From contig DATLQW010000167.1 in the NCBI GenBank assembly GCA_035535035.1, positions 1 through 39,347 on the forward strand: a stretch of 39,347 nt of DNA, written 5' to 3'. Below, piece after piece: positions 1 through 7,947 of the stretch (within the stretch, counting starts at the first letter, position 1; every line of letters begins with the position of its first letter). The position numbers and the translations under genes are program-made. The notes beneath the pieces were generated by a model. It was not told the origin of the DNA. It worked only from the letters and a program-made list of their open reading frames with translations, and did not search any database. Origin of the DNA: JASHVB01 sp035535035. Its GTDB lineage: Bacteria > Pseudomonadota > Alphaproteobacteria > Acetobacterales > Acetobacteraceae.

Positions 1-140
1 GGCGGACCAGATGCGAGCGTTCCCGCTCCTCGATGCTCATCCACAGACCCTCGGCCGCCATCATCGCCCCCAACCCGCCGTAGCGCGGAAGGGGACATTT
101 TAACTTGGGGCAAAGGGGACATTCCTACTTGGGGGTAACA
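1..140 (-). mobile_element. Insertion sequence, 5' end (rest lies outside the window)
   Basis: The first 140 bases look like one end of an insertion sequence that runs out of the window to the left. Two near-identical 20-base repeats lie at 91-110 and 115-134 (GGGGACATTTTAACTTGGGG and GGGGACATTCCTACTTGGGG, 24-base period), upstream of a transposase start on the minus strand. Doubled subterminal repeats are typical transposase-binding sites. The element probably ends at the ACA at 138-140, which reads TGT on the other strand. The exact boundary is inferred; no target duplication can be tested because the far end is missing. Confidence 0.65.
2..64 (-). CDS. Transposase, N-terminal fragment (ISNCY-type)
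   Basis: The minus strand encodes the beginning of a protein, with candidate starts at 64, 61 and 40, reading MSIEERERSHLVR from position 40 and continuing past the window edge. This opening is recalled as the start of ISNCY-family transposases, in which a helix-turn-helix domain follows immediately. Only about 13-21 residues are visible, so the family call rests on this short match plus the doubled repeats just upstream. The gene is cut only by the window edge, and nothing shows it to be broken. Confidence 0.55.
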   Translation of the reverse strand, partial: MMAAEGLWMSIEERERSHLVR

Positions 141-197
141 GCTGGCGTTCGGCGCCTTGTCGATCCAGGCGTCACGTCGTACGATAAGGAGGCGCCG

Positions 198-287
198 ATG
201 GCCGGTATCGTCGTGCTGGCGGTGCTGGGGCTGGTGGTGACGCGGGTGATCGGACTGCCGGAGTCCGCATGGCCGGCATGGCGGTGA
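198..287 (+). CDS. Possible 29-residue membrane peptide
   Basis: A 29-residue open frame starts at 198, seven bases... after an AAGGAG Shine-Dalgarno-like sequence at 186-191. It reads MAGIVVLAVLGLVV at its start, a hydrophobic stretch that could form one membrane segment, and ends in a short Pro/Trp-rich tail. It ends about 55 bases before the selenoprotein-like gene and could be translated from the same transcript. It could equally be chance or the remains of a gene cut by the adjacent insertion sequence. I do not recognise a family. Confidence 0.25.
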   Translation: MAGIVVLAVLGLVVTRVIGLPESAWPAWR

Positions 288-341
288 CGCGGTTGCGGCA
301 ATCGCGGTGGCGTGCTGTGCTGGCCGGAAGGAGACATGCAG

Positions 342-1544
342 ATGGCACGGCTCGAGGACATTCCGCAACCGACCCGTGACGCCGTGGCCAATCTGGCGTG
401 CCCGTCGTTCGATACGCATCCGTTCGTCGCCGGCCCGCCATTGGCGGAACGACGTGTCGCGATCGTCACCAGCGCGGCGCTTATTCGCCGCGGCGATCCG
501 CCGTTCGCGTTCGGCAGCGGCGAGGCGCGGTTCATTCCGGCGGCAACGCCGGCCGGCGAACAACTGATCAGCCACGTGTCGATCAACTTCGATCGCAGCG
601 GTTTCCAGCGGGATCGCAACGTGGTGTTTCCGCTCGACCGGTTGCGTGATCTGGCCGCCGAGGGCGCGATCGGTGGTGTGGCGGACACACACTACACGGT
701 CATGGGATCGACCGATCCTGCCGCGATGGGCGATGCCGCGGCGCAGATCGCCGGACAGTTGCAGCAGGAACGGATCGATGCGGTGCTGCTAACCCCTGTC
801 TGACCGCTTTGCACGCGCGCCGTGAGCGCGCTGGCCCACATGCTGGAAAGCCGAGGCGTGCCGTGTGCGGCGATTGGCGCGGTGCGCGTGCAGATGGAAA
901 AGACGCGGCCGCCGCGCGGGCTTTTCGTGCCGTTCGAGTTGGGCCGGCCGCTGGGCGAGCCGGAGGATGCGGCGTTCCAGAGCCGTGTGCTGCTGCAGGC
1001 GCTGAAGCTGCTGGAGCGGACGGACGGGCCGGTGATTCTGGAGGATTTCCCCGACGATCCGCCCGGCTGGCGGGACGCGCCCGGCTGGCTGCCGCCGCCG
1101 TTGCCGTCCGTGGCGGCGCCGTCCGATGCCGCGGCATGGCGGGTGGGGTTCGCGGCGGAGTTGTCCGCACTGCGGCCGGCGTGGGAACGGGCGCGCGCGC
1201 GGTTCGGCGGCAGCACGGTGGGATTGAGCGGCGTGGTGCCGGACGATTGGCCGGCGCTCGCGGCGGCGTTCGTTGGTGGCGCGACGCCGCGTGTGGCAGG
1301 GCACCCTACGGCTGCGCTGGCGCTGCGGTTTCTCTGCGATGACATCAAGGCATTTTATGGCGAGGCCGGTCAGGCGGACGGGCCGGCGCCGGCCAGCCGG
1401 CAGGTGAATGGGTGGTTCTGGCGCGGGACGCTGGCCGGGCAGTTGCTGATCGCCCTGCGTGCGGTGGCGATGGCGAGCGAGAACAACGCGCTGAAGACGG
1501 TGGGCGGGCGGTTTTTTGTGCCGGTGCCGTGGCTGCCACGATAG
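342..1544 (+). CDS. GrdB-like selenoprotein B family protein with in-frame TGA (predicted selenocysteine)
   Basis: The protein resembles the glycine/sarcosine/betaine reductase selenoprotein B family (GrdB-like, here a stand-alone proteobacterial form of unknown substrate). One frame runs from 342 to 1544 with a single TGA at 801-803. Family features lie on both sides of it: AGPPLAERRVAIVTSAAL and SHVSINFDRSGFQRD before, PFELGRPLG and ILEDFPDDPPGW after. At the TGA the frame reads TPV-(TGA)-PLC, which gives a UxxC redox motif with Sec154 and Cys157; related proteins carry Cys or Sec at this place. Read through, the product has 400 residues. The start at 342 is preferred because AAGGAG at 328-333 is eight bases upstream; ATG 336 is too close. 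A hairpin at 812-833 fits a bacterial SECIS element. The alternative is a recent TGC-to-TGA nonsense mutation. No sel genes are in the window. Confidence 0.8.
812..833 (+). promoter_or_regulatory. Candidate bacterial SECIS hairpin
   Basis: Directly after the in-frame TGA (801-803), GCGCGC at 815-820 pairs with GCGCGC at 826-831, and C812-A813 pair with T832-G833 across a single bulged C814. The apical loop is CGTGA (821-825). Counting the T of TGA as 1, the bulge is at 14 and the loop G-T at 22-23. In the E. coli fdhF SECIS the bulged U is at 17 and the SelB-contacting loop G-U at 23-24, so the geometry is close. GC-rich DNA forms such hairpins fairly easily, so this is support rather than proof. 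Confidence 0.6.
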
Positions 1545-1598
1545 CATGATCGGGCCGGATTGGGTGTGTACCGGCCAACCGTCATGCCATCCGCCGCT

Positions 1599-2441
1599 TC
1601 AGATCAGCAGGCCGATGCCCGACGCCAGCAGCAGCAGATTGACCGCGCAGGTGAAGACCCGGTCGGACAGGCGCCGGAAGATCGCCAGGCCGAACCAGGT
1701 GCCAAGCAGTGCCACCGGAACGAATTGCAAGGACGGCAGGCCCGGACCCTGCCCCCGCGCAGAGGACATGCGAATGACCTCGATCAGCACCACGCCCAGC
1801 ACCTGCATGATCAGGATGAACGGCTGGTAGATGCCGCGCTGGCGCTGCTTGTCCCATCCCCTCATGCCGCACCAGATCGTCACGGCCGCACCGGGAAACC
1901 CGGCAAGCCCGCCGGTGATGCCGCCGAGGAACCCGACGCCGACATCGATAGCGGTGCCGTGCACGGCAACCGTCAGGGGGCGTTTCAGCAGGACATAGGC
2001 CGCGTAGATGGTCAGCAGGCCGCCGATCACCTGCCTGAACCCGCCATGACCGAGATGCAGCAGGAGTTCCACCCCGAAAGGCACGCCCACGGCACCCCCG
2101 GCCAGGAATGGTGCCAGCCGCCGCCAATCGATATCGCGCCGCAGCACGGCGACGCTGAGCGACTGGATGGCGATGCTGCACACCATCATGATCTCCACGA
2201 CGCGGACGGGATCATTAATTAACTGCAACAGCATGGCGCCACAGATCGCCGAGAACGCGAACCCGGCAATACTCGACAAGGTGGAGGCCAGCAGGACCAC
2301 CAGCAACGGGGCGGCGGTTGCGGACATGCCGGCCCTCGACAGCATCAAGGCATACACCGTCACCAGCGTTGTGCTGGCAAGCGCGATGGCGGCGGCGGCC
2401 AGCATGGTTCGCGGATAGGCCAGATGTACGGGCAACTCCAT
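1599..2441 (-). CDS. TauE/SafE-type membrane permease (putative anion exporter)
   Basis: This 280-residue protein is almost entirely made of hydrophobic segments with two related halves, as in the TauE/SafE (DUF81) permeases that move sulfite, sulfonates or other organic anions across the inner membrane. The hydrophobic runs begin at the N-terminus (LAAAAIALASTTLVTVYAL) and end at the C-terminus (NLLLLASGIGLLI), with glycine-rich turns (GGITGGLAGFPGAA) at the start of the second half. The start at 2441 is chosen because GGGAGGT lies just upstream; the frame stays open further upstream, but without family sequence. It converges on the selenoprotein-like gene and diverges from the oxygenase gene. 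The substrate cannot be told from the sequence. Confidence 0.8.
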   Translation of the reverse strand: MELPVHLAYPRTMLAAAAIALASTTLVTVYALMLSRAGMSATAAPLLVVLLASTLSSIAGFAFSAICGAMLLQLINDPVRVVEIMMVCSIAIQSLSVAVLRRDIDWRRLAPFLAGGAVGVPFGVELLLHLGHGGFRQVIGGLLTIYAAYVLLKRPLTVAVHGTAIDVGVGFLGGITGGLAGFPGAAVTIWCGMRGWDKQRQRGIYQPFILIMQVLGVVLIEVIRMSSARGQGPGLPSLQFVPVALLGTWFGLAIFRRLSDRVFTCAVNLLLLASGIGLLI

Positions 2442-2764
2442 GATGACCTCCCGTGTCACCGTGCGCCGCTGCCGAGGGAATCCCCGGCCACCCGACGGCA
2501 CCGATGCCGCGAAAGCCGACGATCTCGCTCCGGAGGTGGCTGTCATTGCCATGATGTCCAGCGCGGGCCGGTTGCGGTGTGACCTGCTTCACGTCCGGCC
2601 GAAAAACTGTCTTGCGGCACGTCCGGTCCGTTGCGCTGCCGTCGCATGGCAGCGCCGGCGTGGCGCTTGCGGTGGCGGGACTTCCGTTCCCCCGCTTCTC
2701 AACCCGCATCGAGCCGCCGCAATCCGCGGAGTGCGCCACGGTGGCGGCGGAGTATGTTCGGGCG
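2442..2764. other. Divergent intergenic region
   Basis: About 320 bases separate the divergent permease and oxygenase genes. Both flanking frames remain open some way into it, which is common at this GC content, but I see no conserved protein sequence, hairpin or repeat. It must hold the promoters of both genes; I could not assign -35/-10 boxes with confidence. Confidence 0.4.
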
Positions 2765-3466
2765 ATGCGCACCAGGCTTCCGCCCGCACTCCCGCAGGAC
2801 CGGCTCGCCGCCGACCTCGCCGAGCATGGCTATGCCATGAGCCGACTGCTCGAGCCGGCGACCTGCCGCATGCTCGCGGCGCTGTACGACGATGACGGGC
2901 GCTTCCGCAGCCGCGTCGTGATGCAGCGGCACGGGTTTGGCCGGGGCGAATACAAATACCTCGCCTATCCGCTGCCCGAGCCGGTGGCGGCGCTACGCGC
3001 GGCGCTGTATCCGCCGCTTGCCGCGATCGCCAATGGCTGGCGCGCGGCGCTGGGCGAGGCGGCGCGGTTCCCGGCGACGCTCGACGGGTTCCTGGCGGAG
3101 TGCCATGCGGCCGGGCAGACCCGGCCGACGCCGCTGCTGCTGCGCTACGGCGCGGGCGACTACAACTGTCTGCACCAGGACCTGTATGGCGCGCTGGTGT
3201 TCCCGCTGCAGGTCACGGTGCTGCTGAGCGAGCCGGGTGCCGATTTCACGGGGGGAGAATTCGTGCTGGTGGAGCAGCGGCCACGGGCGCAGTCGCGGCC
3301 GGTGGTGGTGACGCTGGCGCAGGGGGAGGCGGTGATCTTCCCGGTGCACCACCGCCCGGTGCAAGGCGCGCGCGGCCCGCACCGGGTGACGATGCGGCAC
3401 GGAGTGAGCCGGGTGCATAGCGGGCGGCGACACACGCTGGGGGTGATTTTTCATGATGCGGCGTAG
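2765..3466 (+). CDS. 2OG-Fe(II) oxygenase family protein
   Basis: This is a 233-residue protein of the 2-oxoglutarate- and iron-dependent dioxygenase superfamily. The iron-binding HxD pair is H137-Q-D139 (LHQDLYG), followed by H212 (RHGVSRVHSG) as the distal iron ligand and R221/R222 (SGRRHTLGVIF) as the likely 2-oxoglutarate-binding arginine. The order and spacing match the jelly-roll core of the family. The start at 2765 is chosen because the protein begins sensibly there; the frame is open back to 2579, but that stretch looks non-coding. It is a single gene, convergent with anmK 43 bases downstream. The substrate (protein, nucleic acid or small molecule) cannot be inferred. Confidence 0.8.
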   Translation: MRTRLPPALPQDRLAADLAEHGYAMSRLLEPATCRMLAALYDDDGRFRSRVVMQRHGFGRGEYKYLAYPLPEPVAALRAALYPPLAAIANGWRAALGEAARFPATLDGFLAECHAAGQTRPTPLLLRYGAGDYNCLHQDLYGALVFPLQVTVLLSEPGADFTGGEFVLVEQRPRAQSRPVVVTLAQGEAVIFPVHHRPVQGARGPHRVTMRHGVSRVHSGRRHTLGVIFHDAA

Positions 3467-3509
3467 AATTTCTCTCGCGTCATGCTGGATAGGGTGCTGC
3501 ATCCGCACC

Positions 3510-4613
3510 CTATCCTTTCCCGCCATGCGGGCGAGGATCCTGTGTTATCCGCCCCCCGGTCATTGGCCGCGGCACGCCCGTGGTGCCCGGGAAGCTTATG
3601 GGCAGTCCGGCGGCGACCCGGGCGGCGAGGAAGCCGAAGCACTGGGCTTCCAGTGCGTCGCCGTCCCAGCCGAGCGACTCCACCGGCTCGACCGGGACGC
3701 GCAGCGCGCGGCGCAACGCGGCCATGATCGCCGGGTTGTGCCGGCCGCCGCCGGTGACCAGCCAGCGCAGCGGCGGGGCGGGCAGCGGGGCCAGCGCCAC
3801 TGCCTCGGCGGTGAACGCCACCAGCGTCGCGGCACCGTTGGCGGGGGACAGGGCGTCCAGGCCGCTGGCCGCCAGGGCGGCGGCGAAGTCCAGCCGGTCC
3901 AGCGATTTCGGGCCCGGGCGGGCGAAATAGGGGTGGCCGAGCAAGTGCCCCAGCACCGCGCGGTCCACCTGCCCGGCTTGCGCCAGGGCGCCGTCGCGGT
4001 CGAAACGCTCGCCGGTGTGGCGCGCCACCCAGTCGTCCAGCGGGCCGTTGCCGGGGCCGGTATCGAACGCCACCAGTGCTCCGGAGTCGTCCGGCGCGGC
4101 GCCGATCCAGGTCAGGTTCGCCACCCCGCCGAGGTTCAGCACCGCGAGCGGTTTTGCTTCCGGCCGCGCCAGGGCTGCATGGAACGCAGGGGCGAGCGGG
4201 GCCCCCTGCCCTCCCGCCGCCACGTCGGCCGAGCGGAAGTCCCACGCCACCCGGACGCCGGTGCGCCAGGCGAGTTCCTCGGCGTTGGCGATCTGCCAGG
4301 TGCGGCGGTTTTGCGGCTGGTGCAGGATGGTCTGGCCGTGGAAGCCGATCAGGTCGGCCGGGCGGCCCAGCGCGGCGACCGCCCGCACGTGGTATTCGGT
4401 CAACCGTGCCGCCACGGTCTTCAGCCGCCGGTCGGCTGGGTCCAGCGCCGGCGCCAGGGTCAGGATGCGGCGCAGATCGGCGCGCAGGCGGTCGTCGTAA
4501 GGCAGCGTCAGGGCCGGGCCGAAGGCGGCGACGCGTTCGCCGTCGGTTTCCAGCCAGGCGGCGTCCACGCCGTCCAGCGAGGTCCCGCTCATCAGTCCGA
4601 TGGTGCGCAGCAT
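3510..4613 (-). CDS. anmK: Anhydro-N-acetylmuramic acid kinase
   Basis: AnmK phosphorylates and opens 1,6-anhydro-N-acetylmuramic acid in the cytoplasm, giving MurNAc-6-phosphate during recycling of peptidoglycan. The 367 residues match the family length. The N-terminus carries the ATP-binding signature GLMSGTSLDGVDAAW, followed by GFHGQTILH near residue 120, FDTGPGNGPLDDW near 190 and the C-terminal GGGRHNPAIM segment, all typical of the family. The gene is divergent from tyrS with about 200 bases between them, a common neighbour pair in alphaproteobacteria. No damage is seen. Confidence 0.95.
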   Translation of the reverse strand: MLRTIGLMSGTSLDGVDAAWLETDGERVAAFGPALTLPYDDRLRADLRRILTLAPALDPADRRLKTVAARLTEYHVRAVAALGRPADLIGFHGQTILHQPQNRRTWQIANAEELAWRTGVRVAWDFRSADVAAGGQGAPLAPAFHAALARPEAKPLAVLNLGGVANLTWIGAAPDDSGALVAFDTGPGNGPLDDWVARHTGERFDRDGALAQAGQVDRAVLGHLLGHPYFARPGPKSLDRLDFAAALAASGLDALSPANGAATLVAFTAEAVALAPLPAPPLRWLVTGGGRHNPAIMAALRRALRVPVEPVESLGWDGDALEAQCFGFLAARVAAGLPISFPGTTGVPRPMTGGRITQDPRPHGGKG

Positions 4614-4664
4614 TTGCCCCCGGTCCCGTTCGTGCTAACCGCCCCTTGCTCCCGTTCGCCTGGG

Positions 4665-4719
4665 GGTTGGGGGGAGGGGTCGGCCGGTGCGAGCCTCCGG
4701 CCGCCCCCTCCCCCGAACC
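4665..4719. repeat. REP-like imperfect palindrome
   Basis: Two 23-base arms (4665-4687 and 4697-4719) match as an inverted repeat at 21 of 23 positions, separated by nine bases. The arms are G-rich/C-rich (GGTTGGGGGGAGGGG and its complement). The palindrome lies between the divergent anmK and tyrS genes, the usual location of dispersed extragenic palindromes. It could also affect transcript stability at the tyrS 5' end. Confidence 0.6.
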
Positions 4720-4814
4720 TTGATCCGCCTCGCGGCTCAAGCCCGCAAGGGGAGGGGGAGTCCGTGGCCGTTTTCCGCTTCCTCTCCACCCGTGTTCACA
4801 ATAGTGCATCCGCC

Positions 4815-6059
4815 ATGTCCTGCAGCGACTTCCTGGCCGAGGCCACCGCGCGCGGCTTCGTCCACCAGTGCACCGACACCGCGGCGCTTCGCGCCGCGCT
4901 GAACGCCGGCGTGGTGTCGGCCTATATCGGGTTCGACTGCACCGCGGACAGCCTGCATGTCGGCAGCCTGGTGCAGATCATGATCCTGCGCCTGCTGCAG
5001 CGGCACGGCCATCGGCCGGTGGTGCTGATGGGCGGCGGCACGACTCGGATCGGGGATCCGTCCGGTAAGGACGAGGCGCGGCAGATGCTGTCCGACGCGC
5101 AGATCGACGCCAACATGGCGGGCATCCGGCGCTGCTTCACGCCGTTCCTGCGGTTCGGCGAGGGGCCGGCGGACGCGATGCTGGCGAACAACGCCGACTG
5201 GCTGAACACGCTGGGCTACATCCCGCTGCTGCGGGAAGTGGGCACGCACTTCACCATCAACCGCATGCTGACCTTCGATTCGGTGAAGCTGCGGCTGGAG
5301 CGGGAGCAGCCGCTGACGTTCCTGGAATTCAACTACATGATCCTGCAAAGTTACGACTTCCGCGAGCTGCGGCGGCGGTTCGGGGTCAGCGTGCAGATCG
5401 GCGGCTCCGACCAGTGGGGCAACATCGTCGCCGGCATCGAGCTGACCCGGCGCACCGATGCCGCGCAGGTGTTCGGGCTGACCACGCCGCTGATTACCAC
5501 CGCATCGGGCGCGAAGATGGGGAAGACGGCGCAGGGGGCGGTGTGGCTGACCGCGGACCGGATGTCGCCGTACGAGTACTGGCAGTTCTGGCGCAACACC
5601 GAGGATGGCGATGTCGGCCGCTTCCTGCGGTTGTTCACTGATCTGAAGCTGTCCGACATCGCCCGGCTGGAGGCGCTGCGCGGCGGCGAGGCGAACGAGG
5701 CGAAGAAGGTGCTGGCGACCGAGGCAACAGCGCTGGCGCATGGCCGGGTGGCGGCCGAGGCGGCGGGGGAAACGGCGCGGCGGGCGTTCGAACAGGGAGA
5801 GGCGGCGGAGTCGCTGCCGTCGGTGGAGGTGAGTCGGGAGGAGCTGGCGGCGGGAATGCCGGCGTTCCGGCTGTTCGAGCGCGCCGGGCTGGCGAAAAGC
5901 GGCGGCGAGGCGCGGCGGCTGATCCGCGGCGGAGGGGCCCGGGTGAACGACGCGGCGGTCACGGACGAGGCGCAGATGGTATCGCTGGCGGATATGCGGG
6001 GGGACGCGATCAAGCTGTCGGCGGGGCGCAAGCAGCACCGGCTGGTGCGGGCGGGATGA
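4815..6059 (+). CDS. tyrS: Tyrosyl-tRNA synthetase
   Basis: TyrS charges tRNA-Tyr with tyrosine. The 414-residue protein has all the parts of a class I bacterial TyrRS: the tyrosine pocket start YIGFDCTADSLHVGSL with an HVGS form of the HIGH motif near residues 50-53, GGSDQWGNI near 200, the KMGKT form of the KMSKS loop (ASGAKMGKTAQGAV) near 235, and a C-terminal S4-type RNA-binding domain (residues about 350-414, LFERAGLAKSGGEARRLIRGG). The start at 4815 matches the family; the frame is open far upstream only because anmK lies there on the other strand. Confidence 0.97.
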   Translation: MSCSDFLAEATARGFVHQCTDTAALRAALNAGVVSAYIGFDCTADSLHVGSLVQIMILRLLQRHGHRPVVLMGGGTTRIGDPSGKDEARQMLSDAQIDANMAGIRRCFTPFLRFGEGPADAMLANNADWLNTLGYIPLLREVGTHFTINRMLTFDSVKLRLEREQPLTFLEFNYMILQSYDFRELRRRFGVSVQIGGSDQWGNIVAGIELTRRTDAAQVFGLTTPLITTASGAKMGKTAQGAVWLTADRMSPYEYWQFWRNTEDGDVGRFLRLFTDLKLSDIARLEALRGGEANEAKKVLATEATALAHGRVAAEAAGETARRAFEQGEAAESLPSVEVSREELAAGMPAFRLFERAGLAKSGGEARRLIRGGGARVNDAAVTDEAQMVSLADMRGDAIKLSAGRKQHRLVRAG

Positions 6060-6188
6060 GCGGTCCCGGGACGGTTGTGGTCCGGGCCGGTTGAGCGGCG
6101 CCGGACGTTGCCGGCTGTGCCGCGGGACGCGGCGCCGCGTCTGACGGGGCACGGCATCGCTCGGCATCAGGTCATGGCGCGCGGCTCC
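6060..6188. other. Intergenic, convergent end of tyrS
   Basis: This short spacer is rich in CCGG-type inverted bits just after the tyrS stop (about 6060-6110), which may act as a rho-independent-like stem without a clear T run. Nothing else is visible. Confidence 0.3.
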
Positions 6189-6614
6189 TCACGGTGCATG
6201 GGTGCCGTGGCTGCGGCGGCGTTGGACGCGACCGCTGTGGCGCCCGGGCTGGGTGGGCGGCGGCTGTAGCGCGCGCAAAGCAAGTTGCTCGGTGTTGAGG
6301 GTGCCGGCGCGGTGCAGCGCCAGGATCCGCCGCGTCTCCGCCATCAGGGCACCGATGCCGCGGAGGTGCTCCCGGGCTGCCACGCCGTAGCCGCCGTGCC
6401 TGGTGGCGGCGGCGCTCGCCTTGGCGAGTCCGGCGGCCGTGCGCGGGCCGGTGCTGGCGCCGCCATGCATGCGGCAGCGGCCGTTTGCCATGGCGGGCGA
6501 GCGGCAGGAACAACCGGCCCGGGTCGTCGCGCCGCAGCGTGGAGCGAGGTTCGGGTTGCCTCGGGCGTTGCCGTTGCGCAGCGGGCCGGTGGGCTGGGGC
6601 TTCTCACGGTGCAT
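6189..6614 (-). CDS. HGGxSTG-motif small protein
   Basis: This 141-residue basic protein carries the block GRCRMHGGASTGPRT at about residues 45-59, preceded by GNPNLAPRCGATTRAG. This HGGxSTG motif defines a widespread small protein family of unknown function, often found in accessory and phage-like regions. Several Cys and His residues around the motif (RCGATTRAGCSC, CRMHGG) could bind a metal; that is inference. It follows the Ala/Pro-rich gene by 15 bases and is probably co-transcribed with it. A perfect 15-base direct repeat (CTCACGGTGCATGGG) covers its start codon (6603-6617) and its stop (6188-6202). Confidence 0.75.
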   Translation of the reverse strand: MHREKPQPTGPLRNGNARGNPNLAPRCGATTRAGCSCRSPAMANGRCRMHGGASTGPRTAAGLAKASAAATRHGGYGVAAREHLRGIGALMAETRRILALHRAGTLNTEQLALRALQPPPTQPGRHSGRVQRRRSHGTHAP

Positions 6615-6629
6615 GGGCTGCTTCCCCCG

Positions 6630-7256
6630 TCACGCCGCACAGGCGATCGGCGCGGTGAGCATGCGGGCGGCGATCTCCCGCAGGATGCGCTGGCCGATCG
6701 CGTCATCCGGCGGGACCGTGGCGGCAATCGCGGGATGCGGAGGGGCGCCGGAGGGGACAGGGAGGCTGGGGGCGGGTTTGATAGCGGCTCGCTGGGGGGG
6801 CGGTGCGGCGGTGGCGGGCGGGGCGGCGGGCGGGGCCGGTTGCGGGCGCGGGGCGGGGATCGGCGCCGGCACTGTCGCGGGCTGCAGTGCCGGACGAGCC
6901 TGGGCCTGGGCGAGCGCCTGCCGCGTGGCGTCCGCCAGGCGCGACAGGGTGGCGAACTTGCCAAGGCAGCGCAGCTTCAGGGCGAGCGGGAGACCGGGCT
7001 GCGAGGCGCAGCGCAGGCAATCCATGGCGGCGTGGTGGGTGGCGACGGTGCGGGCGGCGAGAAGGGCCTCCGTCGCGTCGCGCGGGCGAAGGGTGGCGAT
7101 GACGACCACGGCGGCCTGACGGCTTGCGGTTATTTCGGCTGGGGTGGCGGCCGGGTGTTGGGGGAGTGTGTCGAGGGTGGTCTGGAGCAGGGCGGCGAGG
7201 GTGGCGGGGTCGAGCGAGAGGGGGGTTGGCTGGGGTTGGGCGGGTTGGGGATTCAT
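6630..7256 (-). CDS. Ala/Pro-rich hypothetical protein, partner of the HGGxSTG gene
   Basis: The 208-residue product has a helical N-terminal part (residues about 15-110) with paired Cys (MDCLRCASQ), then a long Pro/Ala linker, then a short helical C-terminal segment (DDAIGQRILREIAARML). I do not recognise a named domain. The start at 7256 (MNPQPAQ) is chosen because GGAG lies about nine bases upstream; the frame extends to 7319, but the extra residues look unlike the rest. It lies 15 bases upstream of the HGGxSTG gene, so the two probably act together. Confidence 0.6.
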   Translation of the reverse strand: MNPQPAQPQPTPLSLDPATLAALLQTTLDTLPQHPAATPAEITASRQAAVVVIATLRPRDATEALLAARTVATHHAAMDCLRCASQPGLPLALKLRCLGKFATLSRLADATRQALAQAQARPALQPATVPAPIPAPRPQPAPPAAPPATAAPPPQRAAIKPAPSLPVPSGAPPHPAIAATVPPDDAIGQRILREIAARMLTAPIACAA

Positions 7257-7695
7257 GGGCTGGTGCTCCGCGGTCGGGGGTGAAGCGCGGAACGTAACAG
7301 GAAATTTTGGACCAATCAAGGAAAATTTACCTTGGACGGCAGACGCGGCACGCGCCGTGTCTTTTGCAATGGCGATTCGGCAGGGAGTCGGCGAGCGTCG
7401 AGCGGTTTATCCCGGAAGCTCGCCTGGCAGACCCGCAACTGGCAGCGCCGCCGTTGCAACCTTCGGGAAGCGGAGCCGAGCGACCGGGCCTCTGCTCACC
7501 GACCGGCGTTCACTGCGCGGCAGGACGGAGTTCGGTGATCAACTCCGAATGGTTGTCGAACAGACGCAGAAGCGGGACCGTGGGGCCGCTCGGCTCAACA
7601 AGGTTTCGTTCGGATTCGCCAAACGCCCCCGCAGCCGGGGTTTGGTTCTGCCGGGGGACGATCCCTCGCGCGAAGGCATTTGTGGCCCAGCGGGG
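7257..7695. other. Intergenic stretch, no convincing gene
   Basis: About 440 bases contain several overlapping open frames on both strands, none with a recognisable family or clear ribosome site. An AT-richer patch at about 7300-7330 (TTTTGGACCAATCAAGGAAA) could hold the promoter of the minus-strand pair that starts at 7256. One frame reads IPRAKAFVAQRGYTWDEDR near 7650-7710, which faintly resembles an exonuclease C-terminus and may be a decayed gene end. Confidence 0.35.
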
Positions 7696-7947
7696 CTACA
7701 CCTGGGATGAGGATCGTAACTCGGCCTCCGCCACGTGCAGCGCCGCTGCCTTGGCTGCCGCGAAGCTGTCAGCCGTGCCGCTGGCGACCAAGGTCGGGAG
7801 AGCATTTTGCCCCATGGACCGTTGAACCTTCCAGGCCGGAACGCCCTGTTCGAAGGATGCCTCCAGGAGCAGCCCGGACCAGTCAGCCATAACGGATCCC
7901 TCGGGCCACATTGGCGTGGGAAGCTGTTTCCATTCGATCTCAGGCAT
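7696..7947 (-). CDS. Small hypothetical protein (83 aa)
   Basis: This 83-residue frame starts at 7947 (MPEIEWKQLPTPMWPEG) with GGGAGA about seven bases upstream. The sequence looks like a real small globular protein: a Trp-rich beginning and an Ala-rich helical end (FAAAKAAALHVAEAELR). The frame stays open upstream to 8586, but that part is an antisense shadow with Arg/Ser-rich, low-quality sequence. I do not recognise the family. It points away from the methyltransferase gene. Confidence 0.5.
   Translation of the reverse strand: MPEIEWKQLPTPMWPEGSVMADWSGLLLEASFEQGVPAWKVQRSMGQNALPTLVASGTADSFAAAKAAALHVAEAELRSSSQV

Noticed and set aside
801..803. TGA read as a plain stop giving a truncated 153-residue protein plus a separate downstream gene
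   Set aside because: The downstream frame continues the same family without its own ribosome site, the TGA lies at the known Sec/Cys active-site position, and a SECIS-like hairpin follows.
3453..4814. Long in-frame upstream extension of tyrS
   Set aside because: It is the antisense shadow of anmK; the TyrRS family start is at 4815.
7307..7825. Plus-strand frame with an IPRAKAFVAQRGYTWDEDR stretch recalling an exonuclease C-terminus
   Set aside because: The rest of the frame is Arg/Ser-rich without family sequence or a ribosome site, and it overlaps a better minus-strand gene.
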